DNA of 12,298 nucleotides from positions 1 to 12,298 of the forward strand of contig DPSD01000131.1 in the NCBI GenBank assembly GCA_003538495.1, in the 5' to 3' direction. The notes beneath the pieces were generated by a model, which was not told where the DNA came from, made no database searches, and was given only the letters and a program-made list of their open reading frames with translations. The stretch's first letter is position 1. Each line of letters begins with the position of its first letter. The translations under genes were made by a program, and so were the position numbers. Origin of the DNA: Accumulibacter sp. GTDB taxonomy: Bacteria > Pseudomonadota > Gammaproteobacteria > Burkholderiales > Rhodocyclaceae. This document shows positions 1 through 6,939 of the stretch, piece by piece.

Positions 1-280
1 CTGCTTCCTCGCCGAAGGCGAGCTGAAGGTTCTCAAGAACGGGTTGATTCTCGACATGCTGGCCACCGGCGAGTGCTTTGGCGAAATGGCCGTGATCGGC
101 AAGGCGAACTCAAGGCGCGGTGCCGACATCGTCGCCGTGACCGACGCCAAGCTGGTGCGCATCACGGCAAATGCCTTGCGCTGTTCCTCGGAATCGTGCC
201 GGGCGCACTTCTACCAGTCTTTCCTGGCAGTACTCAGCGAACGGCTGACGGCAGCGAACGTCCGCCTGGTGACTTTCTGA
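1..280 (+). CDS. Cyclic nucleotide-binding domain protein, C-terminal part (5' end outside window)
   Basis: The reading frame is already open at base 2 and ends at the TGA at 278-280, giving the last 92 residues of a longer protein. Visible is the second half of a cAMP/cGMP-type beta-roll: a strand pair (FLAEGELKVLKNG), then the phosphate-binding cassette GECFGEMAVIG with its Gly-Glu pair, an arginine-containing stretch (NSRRGAD), and the closing strands (IVAVTDAKLVRI). About 35 mainly helical residues follow, and no helix-turn-helix follows the domain. It is therefore probably not a Crp/Fnr-type regulator unless a DNA-binding part lies upstream. In this architecture the domain commonly ends a kinase, transporter or stand-alone sensor, and which one cannot be told here. 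The assignment to the fold is firm; ligand and partner domain are unknown. The lipoprotein gene on the other strand overlaps its last 47 bases. Confidence 0.85.
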   Translation, partial: CFLAEGELKVLKNGLILDMLATGECFGEMAVIGKANSRRGADIVAVTDAKLVRITANALRCSSESCRAHFYQSFLAVLSERLTAANVRLVTF

Positions 281-803
281 GGCCCCGCAGCGCCACGCCG
301 TTCCAGCCCACCAGCCCTTGCCGTTGATAAGCAGTGCGGACCATACCGGTTATGGCGTCGAAGAGCACATCGAAGCGCGCCAGGTGGTTCCAGCTGTCGC
401 AGAATCTCCACTCCCATACCGGCTCGTCGCAAGCCTGGAAGTAGTTGGTCCACTTGGGCTGCGATCGGCCGAGCAGACGCAGAACGGACGCCTGGTCACT
501 CTTGCCCGGCTCGACGCGAAGTGCGCCATATCCAGCACCCTCCCCTATCCGCTGCCGGCGCCCGGCGGGCGCGATGAACGCCATATGGGTCTGCAAACCC
601 GCCCGTTCCACGCGGACAGGCCGCTGTTCGCTGCCACCGGGATGCTTCCAGCTCAGTGGCGGCTGGCCCATCGTCGCCAGCACCTCGGGCAAGGTGGCCA
701 CGCCGGGCTTCAGGCCACGGCCGCTGTCGCCCGCGCAAGCCGACAACGGCGAAGAAGCGATCAGAAGCAAGGAATACGGGTGCTGCCAACGGTAACCATT
801 CAT
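234..803 (-). pseudogene. BamE-like two-repeat outer-membrane lipoprotein, probably frame-damaged
   Basis: The frame is open for 189 residues. The start at 803 is favoured over an ATG 18 bases upstream because GAGGA sits 7 bases before it. The N-terminus is a lipoprotein signal (MNGYRWQHPYSLLLIASS) with lipobox LSAC. Two BamE/SmpA-like units follow: GVATLPEVLATMGQPPLSW and PGKSDQASVLRLLGRSQPKW, the latter running on to VWEWRFCDSW and ARFDVLFDAITGMVRTAYQ. Between the units the frame reads poorly, while family-like words appear in the other two minus frames: ACPRGTGG near 600-621 and VLDMAHFA near 515-538. Four single-base-scale indels (near 623, 603, 539-545 and 518) that cancel out would explain this. 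The C-terminus also runs unusually far, into the convergent gene. The cause is either real decay or sequencing error. If intact it would be a periplasm-facing outer-membrane lipoprotein of unknown role. The fold call rests on remembered family features. Confidence 0.6.
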
Positions 804-871
804 CCGCAGTTCCTCGTCCATCGACGCGAGCCACCCCCGATCTTCGGCCGCGTACCTGCCGACGAAAGCGA

Positions 872-901
872 TTGCGCGGCGAAGTTCCTCCGCGGTATAT
901 T
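872..901 (+). promoter_or_regulatory. Candidate sigma-70 promoter for the CxxC (AhpD-fold) gene
   Basis: TATATT at 896-901 matches the -10 consensus at 5 of 6 positions. TTGCGC at 872-877 is a partial -35, 18 bases upstream. Transcription would begin near 908, leaving about 25 bases before the ATG at 933. This also argues against the in-frame ATG at 918, which would have almost no leader. Seen by eye only. Confidence 0.4.
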
Positions 902-932
902 AGCGTTTTATGATTTTATGAGCGGGACGCCA

Positions 933-1298
933 ATGAGCAAGTCTTTCACCACCATTACCCATGACGTCGCCAAGGGACTCGGCAGCATGCGCAAGGAAAT
1001 CCCGGAAACGATTCAAGGCTTCAACGCACTGGCCAAGGCAGCGCTCTCGCCGGGCGTGCTGTCCGCACTCGACAAGGAGCTGATTGCGCTGGCGATCGGC
1101 GTTGCCAGCCGTTGCGACGCATGTATCGGTTTTCATGTCAAGGCGCTGATTCGACTGGGCGTCAGCCGTGCACAGTTAATGGAAACGCTGGCGGTGTGCA
1201 CCTACATGGGTGGTGGGCCGACCCTGATGTACGCGGCCGAGGCGGTACGGGCCTACGAGGAACTGAGCTCCGACCAGCCGGCACCGGTCAGCGCCTGA
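933..1298 (+). CDS. Carboxymuconolactone decarboxylase / AhpD-fold protein with CxxC motif
   Basis: A 121-residue, all-helical small protein. Its core, SRCDACIGFHVKALIRLG (Cys61, Cys64, His68), is the CxxCxxxH redox site of AhpD-like members of the carboxymuconolactone decarboxylase family. A glycine-rich turn (TYMGGGPTLMYAAEA) follows, as is usual in this group. In AhpD the two cysteines and the histidine support peroxidase or disulphide-reductase activity, so a thiol-redox role in the cytoplasm is more likely than true decarboxylation. The start at 933 is chosen because GGGA lies 5 bases before it; the ATG at 918 has no ribosome binding site. It has its own candidate promoter and no co-directional neighbour, so it is probably monocistronic. 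The family is firm; the substrate is unknown. Confidence 0.88.
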   Translation: MSKSFTTITHDVAKGLGSMRKEIPETIQGFNALAKAALSPGVLSALDKELIALAIGVASRCDACIGFHVKALIRLGVSRAQLMETLAVCTYMGGGPTLMYAAEAVRAYEELSSDQPAPVSA

Positions 1299-1403
1299 AC
1301 AGGTAAGCGACCACGGGCAAGGACGCTGTGTCGGCGAAACCGAGGCCGGCTCCGGCAACAAGCCCGCCTGCGGAGCTGCCGGAGGCGGCGCCTGATCACC
1401 GAA

Positions 1404-1727
1404 TCAGACCGGGTCGACGAGCCCTTCCAGCAGCTTCTGCAACTCACCATCCTCGTACATCTCACGCATGATATCGCAGCCGCCGACGAACTCGCCTCGC
1501 ACGTACAACTGCGGAATGGTCGGCCAGTTGGCGTACGACTTGATGCCGACGCGAATCTCCGGATTCTCCAGCACGTTCACGCTGAGAAAGTTGGCCACGC
1601 CGCAGGCTCTGAGAATCTGCACGGTAACCGCCGAAAAACCGCACTGCGGAGCCTCCGGCGTCCCTTTCATGTAGAGCACTACCGGGTTGGTCGTGACCTG
1701 TTCCTTGATCAACTGCTGCACATCCAT
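1404..1727 (-). CDS. grxD: Monothiol glutaredoxin, Grx4 family
   Basis: A 107-residue single-domain glutaredoxin. The active site is CGFS (Cys29-Ser32), preceded by the glutathione-contacting Lys21 in YMKGTP. WPTIPQLYV carries the cis-proline, and VGGCDI is the second glutathione-binding loop. Members with CGFS bind a [2Fe-2S] cluster across a dimer with two glutathiones and pass it to target proteins; they do not act as general disulphide reductases. The usual aromatic before the PQCGFS run is Ala here (PEAPQCGFS), a minor variant. GAGG lies 7 bases before the ATG. It is the last gene of the hemA-prfA-prmC-grxD cluster, separated from prmC by 74 bases, so it could be both cotranscribed and driven by a local promoter. 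Length and motifs match the family fully. Confidence 0.96.
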   Translation of the reverse strand: MDVQQLIKEQVTTNPVVLYMKGTPEAPQCGFSAVTVQILRACGVANFLSVNVLENPEIRVGIKSYANWPTIPQLYVRGEFVGGCDIMREMYEDGELQKLLEGLVDPV

Positions 1728-1761
1728 CGCCAGACCTCACAAGTGATAGCGGTTGAGAAAA

Positions 1762-1788
1762 ATTATCAACAGAGCAGTGTACTGTCTG
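1762..1788 (-). promoter_or_regulatory. Weak candidate promoter for grxD
   Basis: Read on the minus strand, GATAAT (1767-1762) matches the -10 consensus at 5 of 6 positions. CAGACA (1788-1783) matches the -35 at 4 of 6, but the spacing is only 15 bases. The stretch is noticeably AT-rich for this window. It may give grxD transcription independent of the upstream genes. The evidence is thin. Confidence 0.25.
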
Positions 1789-1801
1789 GCTGCGCTGATC
1801 G

Positions 1802-2644
1802 TCAACGTAAACGTCCGCCACTGACCCGTTCGATGGCCGACAGGTCGCGCCATGAGGCAACCTCGGTCAGTCCCGCCTGGCACAGCAGCGTGCGCACCGC
1901 TGCCGCCTGCTGATAGCCGTGCTCAATCAACAGCCAGCCACCAGCTCGAAGATGCGCGGCAGCACTACCGACAATGTCGCGAATACACGCCAGACCGTCA
2001 CCGCCGACGACCCCATCGGTCAACGCCAGCTGCGGCTCGAATGGCAATCCATTCTGCTGCAAGTGCGGGTCAGCGTGCGTGACATAGGGCGGGTTGGCGA
2101 CGATCGCATCGAAACGCTGCTCCCCGAGCGGAGCGTACCAGTCACCGGCAAGGAAGCTGATCGCGACCTCGTGCATCGCTGCGTTGCCACTGGCTACGGC
2201 CAGCGCTGCTGGCGAAAGATCAACCGCGGTGAGCACCGCTGCCGGGCATTTCCAACCAAGCGTTACCGCCAGAACGCCCGAGCCCGTGCCGAGGTCGAGA
2301 ATCCGCGGCGCAGGCAAGCGCTGCACGCGCGCGAGCGCGAGATCGACCAGCAGCTCAGTCTCGGGGCGCGGAATCATGACCGCCGGCGTGACCATGAATT
2401 CGAGACCGTAGAACCCTGCCGAGCCCAGGAGATAGGCCAGCGGCTCGCCACCAAGGCGACGCCTGACCAGCACCTCGAGGGTGGCAAGTTGGGCCGCCGA
2501 CAACAGGCGCGCCGAGTGCGCAATCAGGTCGGCGTGCGTGCAGCCGGCGACACGCTCCACCAGCAGTCGTGCATCGAGGCGATCGATGCGCTGGCTGGCC
2601 GAGCGCCACGCGTCGCCGATCCCGATCATCGTCGCCGCCGACAT
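1802..2644 (-). CDS. prmC: Release factor glutamine methyltransferase PrmC (HemK)
   Basis: Uses S-adenosylmethionine to methylate the side-chain amide of the glutamine in the GGQ motif of release factors 1 and 2, which speeds peptide release on the ribosome. From the start used here (280 residues), the N-terminal helical domain that recognises the release factor covers about residues 1-85, with the family block GGEPLAYLLG. The link IPRPETE (91-97) follows, then the Rossmann methyltransferase with DLGTGSG (117-123) for cofactor binding and the catalytic NPPY (184-187). Start choice is uncertain: GTG 2695, ATG 2644 and ATG 2629 are all in frame and none has a clear ribosome binding site. 2644 gives the usual family length. 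It lies directly after prfA, whose product it modifies, so translation may be coupled. The function call is firm. Confidence 0.95.
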   Translation of the reverse strand: MSAATMIGIGDAWRSASQRIDRLDARLLVERVAGCTHADLIAHSARLLSAAQLATLEVLVRRRLGGEPLAYLLGSAGFYGLEFMVTPAVMIPRPETELLVDLALARVQRLPAPRILDLGTGSGVLAVTLGWKCPAAVLTAVDLSPAALAVASGNAAMHEVAISFLAGDWYAPLGEQRFDAIVANPPYVTHADPHLQQNGLPFEPQLALTDGVVGGDGLACIRDIVGSAAAHLRAGGWLLIEHGYQQAAAVRTLLCQAGLTEVASWRDLSAIERVSGGRLR

Positions 2645-2725
2645 TCGGCGCCGATGCCGCGACGAAAGCGGTGGCCGGCGCAGGGTCTCGTCCACCGCAT
2701 GCTGAATAGATCGTCCGAAGCCGTG

Positions 2726-3811
2726 TCAGGAGTCGCTGTCAGCGAGCATTGCCAGTTGATCGGCCTGATGTTCGGCGTTCAGGGCTCCGAGCAGATCGTC
2801 AAGGTCGCCGTCCATGATCGCCTCGATCTTGTAGAGCGTCAGGTTGATGCGGTGGTCGGTGACCCGGCCCTGCGGAAAATTGTACGTTCTGATCCGTTCC
2901 GAGCGATCGCCACTGCCGATCAGATTCCGTCGCTCCGAGGCGATGCTCTCGTGTTGCGCGCGTTCCTGCATGTCCCTGATACGGGCGCCCAGGACCGACA
3001 GCGCCTGCGCCTTGTTCTTGTGCTGCGAGCGATCATCCTGGCATTCGACGACGATCCCGGTTGGCAGGTGGGTGATCCGCACCGCCGAATCTGTCTTGTT
3101 GATGTGCTGTCCGCCAGCACCTGAAGCCCGGTAGGTGTCGACGCGGATTTCGGCCGGGTTGATCAGCACCTCCTCCAGTTCGTCGCCCTCGGGCATCACC
3201 GCCACCGTACACGCGGAAGTATGAATCCGTCCCTGCGTTTCGGTCTCAGGGACACGCTGCACGCGGTGGGCGCCCGACTCGAACTTGAGCCTCGAGTAGA
3301 CGCCGTTGCCAATGATCCGGGCAATGACTTCGCGGTAACCACCGAGGTCAGAGACGCTGGCGGAAATCACTTCGACCTGCCAGCGCTGCCGTTCGGCATA
3401 GCGCGTGTACATACGAAACAGACTTCCGGCAAACAGTGCCGACTCATCACCGCCGGTTCCGGCGCGGATTTCAAGAAAGACATTGCGCTCGTCGTTGGCG
3501 TCCTTTGGCAGCAGCAGCTTCTGGAGATCGCTCTCGATCTGCGGCAGGCGCTCCCTGGCGATGGCCACTTCCGCTTCGGCCAGTTCGCGCATTTCCGGAT
3601 CGGCGAGCAGCTCAAGCGCCGACGACAGGTCGGCCTCGGACCCCAGCCAAGTGTGGTAAAGAGCGACCACCGGGCCAAGCTCAGCGTACTCGCGCGACAG
3701 CTTGCGGTACTCGTCCAGATCGCGCGTCGCGTCGCTGCTGGCCAGCATCCGATCAAGTTCGTCGAGGCGGCCGCTCAAATGCTCAAGTTTGTCGCGAATG
3801 CTCTGGTTCAT
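2726..3811 (-). CDS. prfA: Peptide chain release factor 1
   Basis: Recognises UAA and UAG in the ribosomal A site and triggers hydrolysis of the finished peptide. At 361 residues it has normal length. The helical N-terminal domain covers about residues 1-100. The codon-recognition tripeptide is Pro-Glu-Thr at 188-190, within [18 protein letters not shown]; the family pattern is P-x-T, so this is an accepted variant of the PAT found in E. coli. The catalytic GGQ is at 233-235, the same numbering as E. coli RF1, in [16 protein letters not shown]. The typical [10 protein letters not shown] and [23 protein letters not shown] blocks follow. The ATG at 3811 fits the family N-terminus although its ribosome binding site is poor. 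The gap to hemA is 91 bases, and prmC, which methylates its GGQ, follows. Confidence 0.97.
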   Translation of the reverse strand: MNQSIRDKLEHLSGRLDELDRMLASSDATRDLDEYRKLSREYAELGPVVALYHTWLGSEADLSSALELLADPEMRELAEAEVAIARERLPQIESDLQKLLLPKDANDERNVFLEIRAGTGGDESALFAGSLFRMYTRYAERQRWQVEVISASVSDLGGYREVIARIIGNGVYSRLKFESGAHRVQRVPETETQGRIHTSACTVAVMPEGDELEEVLINPAEIRVDTYRASGAGGQHINKTDSAVRITHLPTGIVVECQDDRSQHKNKAQALSVLGARIRDMQERAQHESIASERRNLIGSGDRSERIRTYNFPQGRVTDHRINLTLYKIEAIMDGDLDDLLGALNAEHQADQLAMLADSDS

Positions 3812-3902
3812 CAGGAAATGGTTTCAAGGGGTCAAGCAGGATCAAGCGCGCGAAAGCAGGCGGGAAGAATCAGCGAAGGATGGTGTCAGCCAGCGCAACC
3901 CG

Positions 3903-5165
3903 CTACTCGCCGAGGCGGGAATCCGGATGCAGGTGAAACAAGCGCCCGACCAGCGCCGGCAACTCGTCCCGACCATCACTGGCCTGCGCCAGGGCCTGTG
4001 TTGGCGCATGCAGGAACTTGTTGGTCAAGCGGTGCGAGAACTGGTCGAGAACCCGCGCCGGGTCGTCGCCTCTCGCGAGCAACTTCAGCGCGTGCTCCAT
4101 TTCGTGGCGGCGCGCGCGTTCGGCGGCATCGCGGAGCGAACGAATGATCGGCACTGTACCACGCGTCGCCAGCCAGCGCAGGAAGCCATCGACCCGCTCG
4201 CTGATGATCGCCTCGGCGTCCACCACCGCCGCCTGACGCGACTCGATACCGGACTCGACCACTTGCGCCAGATCGTCGACGGTATAGAGGAAGACGTCGT
4301 CCATCTCGCCCACCTCGAACTCGATGTCGCGCGGAACGGCCAGGTCGACCATGAACATCGGGCGGTGGCGGCGAACCTTGATCGCCCGCTCGACCATGCC
4401 GAGGCCGAGGATCGGCAAAGGGCTGGCGGTGCACGAGACGACGATATCGAACTGCGGCAAGCGTTCGCCGAGTTCCTCGAGCCGGATCGCCGTTCCGCCC
4501 ACGCGATCGGCCAGCATCAGGCCGCGCTCGACGGTCCGGTTGGCGATCGCCACGTGCCGTGGTTGCTGGGCGCAGAAATGCGTCGCGCACAGTTCGATCA
4601 TCTCGCCCGCGCCGATGAACAGAATCTTCTGGTCGGCGATACGCTCGAAGATGCGTTCGGCCAGGCGCACCGCGGCGGCGGCCATCGAGACGATGTTGGC
4701 CCCTATCGCGGTCGTCGAACGCACCTCCTTGGCGACCGCAAAGGAGTGCTGAAAAAGCTTGTGCAAAGTCGTACCCAGCGTCCCCGCCTCCTCGGCAGCG
4801 CGCACCGCTTCCTTCATCTGGCCGAGAATCTGCGGTTCGCCGAGAACCATCGAATCGAGGCCGCTGGCCACGCGAAAGGCGTGACGAACGGCTTCCCGTT
4901 CAGGATAGGTATAGAGGTAAGGTTCGATCTCGTGGCGTGCCAGTCGATGATAGGCGGCCAGCCACTGGCTGGCCGCCCCGGGCGTATCGCCGGCAAAGTA
5001 GACTTCGGTCCGGTTGCACGTCGACAGAATCGCCGCCTCATGCACCGCCTGGCAACGCGTCAGGTCGGCCAACGCCTGCTGCACCGTGTCGGTCTGAAAC
5101 GCGATCTGCTCGCGAACCGCAAGTGGCGCCGTGTGGTGGTTGATGCCAAGGGTAAACAGCGCCAT
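3903..5165 (-). CDS. hemA: Glutamyl-tRNA reductase
   Basis: Reduces glutamyl-tRNA(Glu) with NADPH to glutamate-1-semialdehyde, the first committed step of C5-pathway tetrapyrrole synthesis in the cytoplasm. The protein has 420 residues. The N-terminal catalytic domain holds the nucleophile Cys50 in STCNRTE, preceded by the family start [16 protein letters not shown]. The substrate-site block [15 protein letters not shown] follows. The NADPH-binding Rossmann domain contains ILFIGAGEM, then [13 protein letters not shown], and the C-terminal part is the helical dimerisation domain. The start has no Shine-Dalgarno sequence but matches the family N-terminus exactly, and the leader from the candidate promoter is only about 25 bases. 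It is the first gene of the hemA-prfA-prmC-grxD cluster. Nothing in the coding sequence looks damaged. Confidence 0.97.
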   Translation of the reverse strand: MALFTLGINHHTAPLAVREQIAFQTDTVQQALADLTRCQAVHEAAILSTCNRTEVYFAGDTPGAASQWLAAYHRLARHEIEPYLYTYPEREAVRHAFRVASGLDSMVLGEPQILGQMKEAVRAAEEAGTLGTTLHKLFQHSFAVAKEVRSTTAIGANIVSMAAAAVRLAERIFERIADQKILFIGAGEMIELCATHFCAQQPRHVAIANRTVERGLMLADRVGGTAIRLEELGERLPQFDIVVSCTASPLPILGLGMVERAIKVRRHRPMFMVDLAVPRDIEFEVGEMDDVFLYTVDDLAQVVESGIESRQAAVVDAEAIISERVDGFLRWLATRGTVPIIRSLRDAAERARRHEMEHALKLLARGDDPARVLDQFSHRLTNKFLHAPTQALAQASDGRDELPALVGRLFHLHPDSRLGE

Positions 5166-5190
5166 GCGTAAGAGGGGGTAGGCAAGTCAG

Positions 5191-5213
5191 CGGGCGATTA
5201 TAGCACCCGCTCT
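5191..5213 (-). promoter_or_regulatory. Extended -10 promoter of hemA inside an inverted repeat
   Basis: On the minus strand a perfect TATAAT (5202-5197) is preceded by TG one base upstream, the extended -10 form. No good -35 is visible at 17 bases. AGCGGG and CCCGCT flank the hexamer as inverted arms 11 bases apart, so the -10 sits in the middle of a dyad. Transcription would start near 5190, about 25 bases before hemA. A dyad centred on the -10 could be an operator for a repressor; that part is inference. Confidence 0.55.
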
Positions 5214-5275
5214 GCTGGCCTCCCGGAGCGTCAGGTGCTGCCCGCCTGTTGCCCGCTGCCGACCAACCGGGTAAG

Positions 5276-5466
5276 GCGACGTCCGGCGCGGGTTTGCCGA
5301 TAAAGTAGCCCTGCGCGTGGTCCACACCGAAAGCCATTAGGCGAAAACGCGCAACGGAGGTCGCACACCGCGTCCATGAAGGTGCGGGCGGCGGAAAATC
5401 GGACACCGCGGCGGTTTCGGTGATATCAAAAACAGCCTGGCCCGGTAGCAGCGGGCTAGGGGCGAG
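5276..5466 (-). pseudogene. Remnant of an EAL-domain (c-di-GMP phosphodiesterase) gene
   Basis: Two well-conserved pieces of an EAL domain lie close together in one minus frame with no proper start. The first, LLPGQAVFDITETAAVSD, is the strand carrying the metal-binding glutamate of the ITE motif. The second, MAFGVDHAQGYFIGKPAP, is the final QGY and xxP block of the domain. In a complete EAL domain roughly 100 or more residues separate them, including the DDFG and KIDG metal sites; here only about 25-30 codons do. In a second frame between them FMDAVCDLRCAF reads like the helix that normally follows ITET, which implies a one-base frameshift plus a large internal deletion. A TGA at 5467-5469 closes the frame upstream, and no GGDEF or sensor part is present. 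It cannot encode an active enzyme. Confidence 0.72.
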
Positions 5467-5621
5467 TCACGAATTTAATGGCGATAAGCGTTTCAATCAC
5501 GCGCGCATGCTACCGGAGAACTCTACCACAGCCCTTGCTGTCAGTTCCTCGAACCGGCGCAAAACGCGGCGGGAGCGAAGACTGCCTCCCTCTGCACCTT
5601 CTCCAGCGGCGGCGCGCTGGC
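5467..5621. other. Non-coding stretch between the EAL remnant and the pbpG terminator
   Basis: Together with the EAL remnant and terminator this makes a 499-base gap between hemA and pbpG. I see no gene, repeat or clear promoter in this part. Short frames here have no family resemblance and no ribosome binding site. It may be further decayed sequence from the lost EAL gene, but nothing legible remains. Confidence 0.5.
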
Positions 5622-5645
5622 AAAAAAGCCACGGCGTGCCGTGGC
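5622..5645 (-). terminator. Rho-independent terminator of pbpG
   Basis: On the minus strand GCCACG and CGTGGC form a stem with a six-base loop (the pairing can extend to eight), followed directly by TTTTTT. It begins 20 bases after the pbpG stop codon, the expected position and orientation. It separates pbpG transcription from the hemA cluster. Confidence 0.85.
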
Positions 5646-5664
5646 ATCCACTTCCGGCGGCAGG

Positions 5665-6816
5665 TCAGGCCGGCGTCGGCTGCTTGCCGGAAGCCCCTGC
5701 GCTCTCCATCCACCGCTTGATGCGATTCGCATCACCAATGCGAGTTTGCTTGCCAGCCGAATCAAGCAGTACGATCACTACCGGTCGGTCCGCTACGCGT
5801 GCCTGCATGACCAGGCACTTGCCCGCTTCCTGAATGTAGCCGGTCTTCGACAGACCGATCTCCCAAGTCGGGCTTTTGACCAGCTGATTGGTATTGTGGT
5901 ACTCGAGTTCACGCCCTTTCACCTCGGCCGTCGCGCCGGAGGTCGTCGAGAACTCGCGAATCAAGGGGTAGCGATGTGCGGCCGCGACCATTCGCGCGAG
6001 GTCGCGTGCCGTGGAGACGTTGTTGCTGGTCAAACCGGTGGGGTCCTCGAAATGCGTCCGGGCCATCCCCAACGACGCGGCCTTGCGGTTCATCGCCGCC
6101 ACAAAAGCCGCCAGGCCGCCTGGGTAGTGACGTCCTAGCGCGTGCGCCGCACGGTTTTCAGAAGACATCAACGCCAGCAACAAAGCCATCTCGCGGGTCA
6201 TCACTGTTCCCACCTGGAGGCGCGAACGACTGCCTTTCAAGTAGTCGACATCCTCATCGGTGATGGTAATCGACTCCTGCAGATTGGGCATGCTATCGAG
6301 CACCACCATCGCCGTCATGACCTTGGTAATCGAGGCGATCGGAACGACGGTAGTGGCATTCTTCTCGTAGAGGGTTTCGCCGCCATCCTGCGCGACTACC
6401 AGAGCCGAGCCCGAGTGTACCGCCAGGTTGCTCGGTTCCTGCCAGGGGTCGACGTCGCCGGCGAAGACCCGGTTGGCATTCCGGTGCTTCCTGGCGTCGC
6501 TGGTGTACCTTTTCTTTGCGGCCTGGGGAGCAGCATTGCTGCTCTTGGCGACGCGCGCGGACTTGGCCATTGCCGCGCCCTTGTCCCTATGCGCCACGGT
6601 CTTGGTCGCACTCTTCTTGGCCACCGGAGGCCCCTTCTTGGCCACCGGAGGCCCCTTCTTGGCCACCGGAGGCGCCTTTTGGGTTGTCCGCGCCTTGCTC
6701 TTCGGTTCTTCGGCCTTGCTCTTGGCCTTATCCACGGCGTGCGCGGCTTCGATCGATATCAGGCCACCACCCAACAGGGCGCCCGCCAGCAACACTGCTC
6801 TGAGTATCATCCGCAT
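5665..6816 (-). CDS. pbpG: D-alanyl-D-alanine endopeptidase, PbpG (PBP7) type
   Basis: A periplasmic serine peptidase of the S11 / low-molecular-weight penicillin-binding protein family that cleaves D-Ala-meso-DAP cross-links in peptidoglycan. The start at 6816 is set by AGGAGG 6 bases upstream; an ATG at 6849 is in frame but would spoil the signal peptide. The 383 residues comprise a signal peptide (about 1-27, ending AHA), then a Lys/Ala/Pro-rich, low-complexity linker (about 28-115) with three PPVAKKG repeats. The catalytic domain carries SITK (162-165, nucleophile Ser162), SEN (219-221) and KTG (324-326). The C-terminal membrane-anchoring extension of DD-carboxypeptidases PBP5/6 is absent, which favours PbpG. 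The very basic linker is longer than I expect for E. coli PBP7 and could bind the cell wall or other polyanions. It probably has its own promoter in the AT-rich gap after the patatin gene. Confidence 0.92.
   Translation of the reverse strand: MRMILRAVLLAGALLGGGLISIEAAHAVDKAKSKAEEPKSKARTTQKAPPVAKKGPPVAKKGPPVAKKSATKTVAHRDKGAAMAKSARVAKSSNAAPQAAKKRYTSDARKHRNANRVFAGDVDPWQEPSNLAVHSGSALVVAQDGGETLYEKNATTVVPIASITKVMTAMVVLDSMPNLQESITITDEDVDYLKGSRSRLQVGTVMTREMALLLALMSSENRAAHALGRHYPGGLAAFVAAMNRKAASLGMARTHFEDPTGLTSNNVSTARDLARMVAAAHRYPLIREFSTTSGATAEVKGRELEYHNTNQLVKSPTWEIGLSKTGYIQEAGKCLVMQARVADRPVVIVLLDSAGKQTRIGDANRIKRWMESAGASGKQPTPA
6613..6675. repeat. Tandem 21-bp repeat, three copies, inside pbpG
   Basis: Three consecutive 21-base units (6613-6633, 6634-6654, 6655-6675); the first two are identical and the third differs by one base near its end. 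As a multiple of three it keeps the frame and encodes repeated PPVAKKG. Such in-frame repeats can gain or lose units by slippage, so linker length may vary among strains. Confidence 0.95.
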
Positions 6817-6849
6817 CTCCAGCCTCCTGCACGATCTACAATTCGTCAC

Positions 6850-6939
6850 AATTCTACCGCAGCCCGTCTTCCGAGAGAACCATACATTCAGGAAAATAAG
6901 GAGATAGATTGACTATGTAATGTAGCAGATCAAATACCT
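6850..6939. other. AT-rich gap upstream of pbpG
   Basis: The 123 bases between the patatin stop and the pbpG start are distinctly richer in A and T than the rest of the window, as expected of a promoter region for pbpG. TTGATC near 6933 (minus) could be a -35, but I see no convincing -10 at the right distance and no terminator hairpin for the patatin gene. Confidence 0.3.

Noticed and set aside
318..932. Long N-terminal extension in frame with the AhpD-fold gene
   Set aside because: It is antisense to the lipoprotein gene and the extension has no recognisable sequence. A promoter at 872-901 and a ribosome binding site before 933 support the short protein.
1299..1403. Possible bidirectional terminator between the AhpD-fold gene and grxD
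   Set aside because: The region has GC-rich partial inverted repeats, but no stem pairs cleanly and no T tract follows on either strand.
1919..3124. 401-codon open frame on the plus strand
   Set aside because: Antisense to prmC and prfA; a composition artefact.
3239..3250. Pro-Glu-Thr instead of Pro-Ala-Thr in the release factor 1 codon-reading tripeptide
   Set aside because: The family pattern is P-x-T and Glu in the middle occurs in other bacterial RF1 proteins as I recall them, so no change in stop-codon reading is implied.
3702..5171. 489-codon open frame on the plus strand
   Set aside because: Antisense to hemA, which is certain; biased composition, no motif and no ribosome binding site.
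5510..5765. Small minus-strand frames overlapping the pbpG 3' end
   Set aside because: They are out of frame with pbpG, cross its terminator, and show no ribosome binding site or family resemblance.
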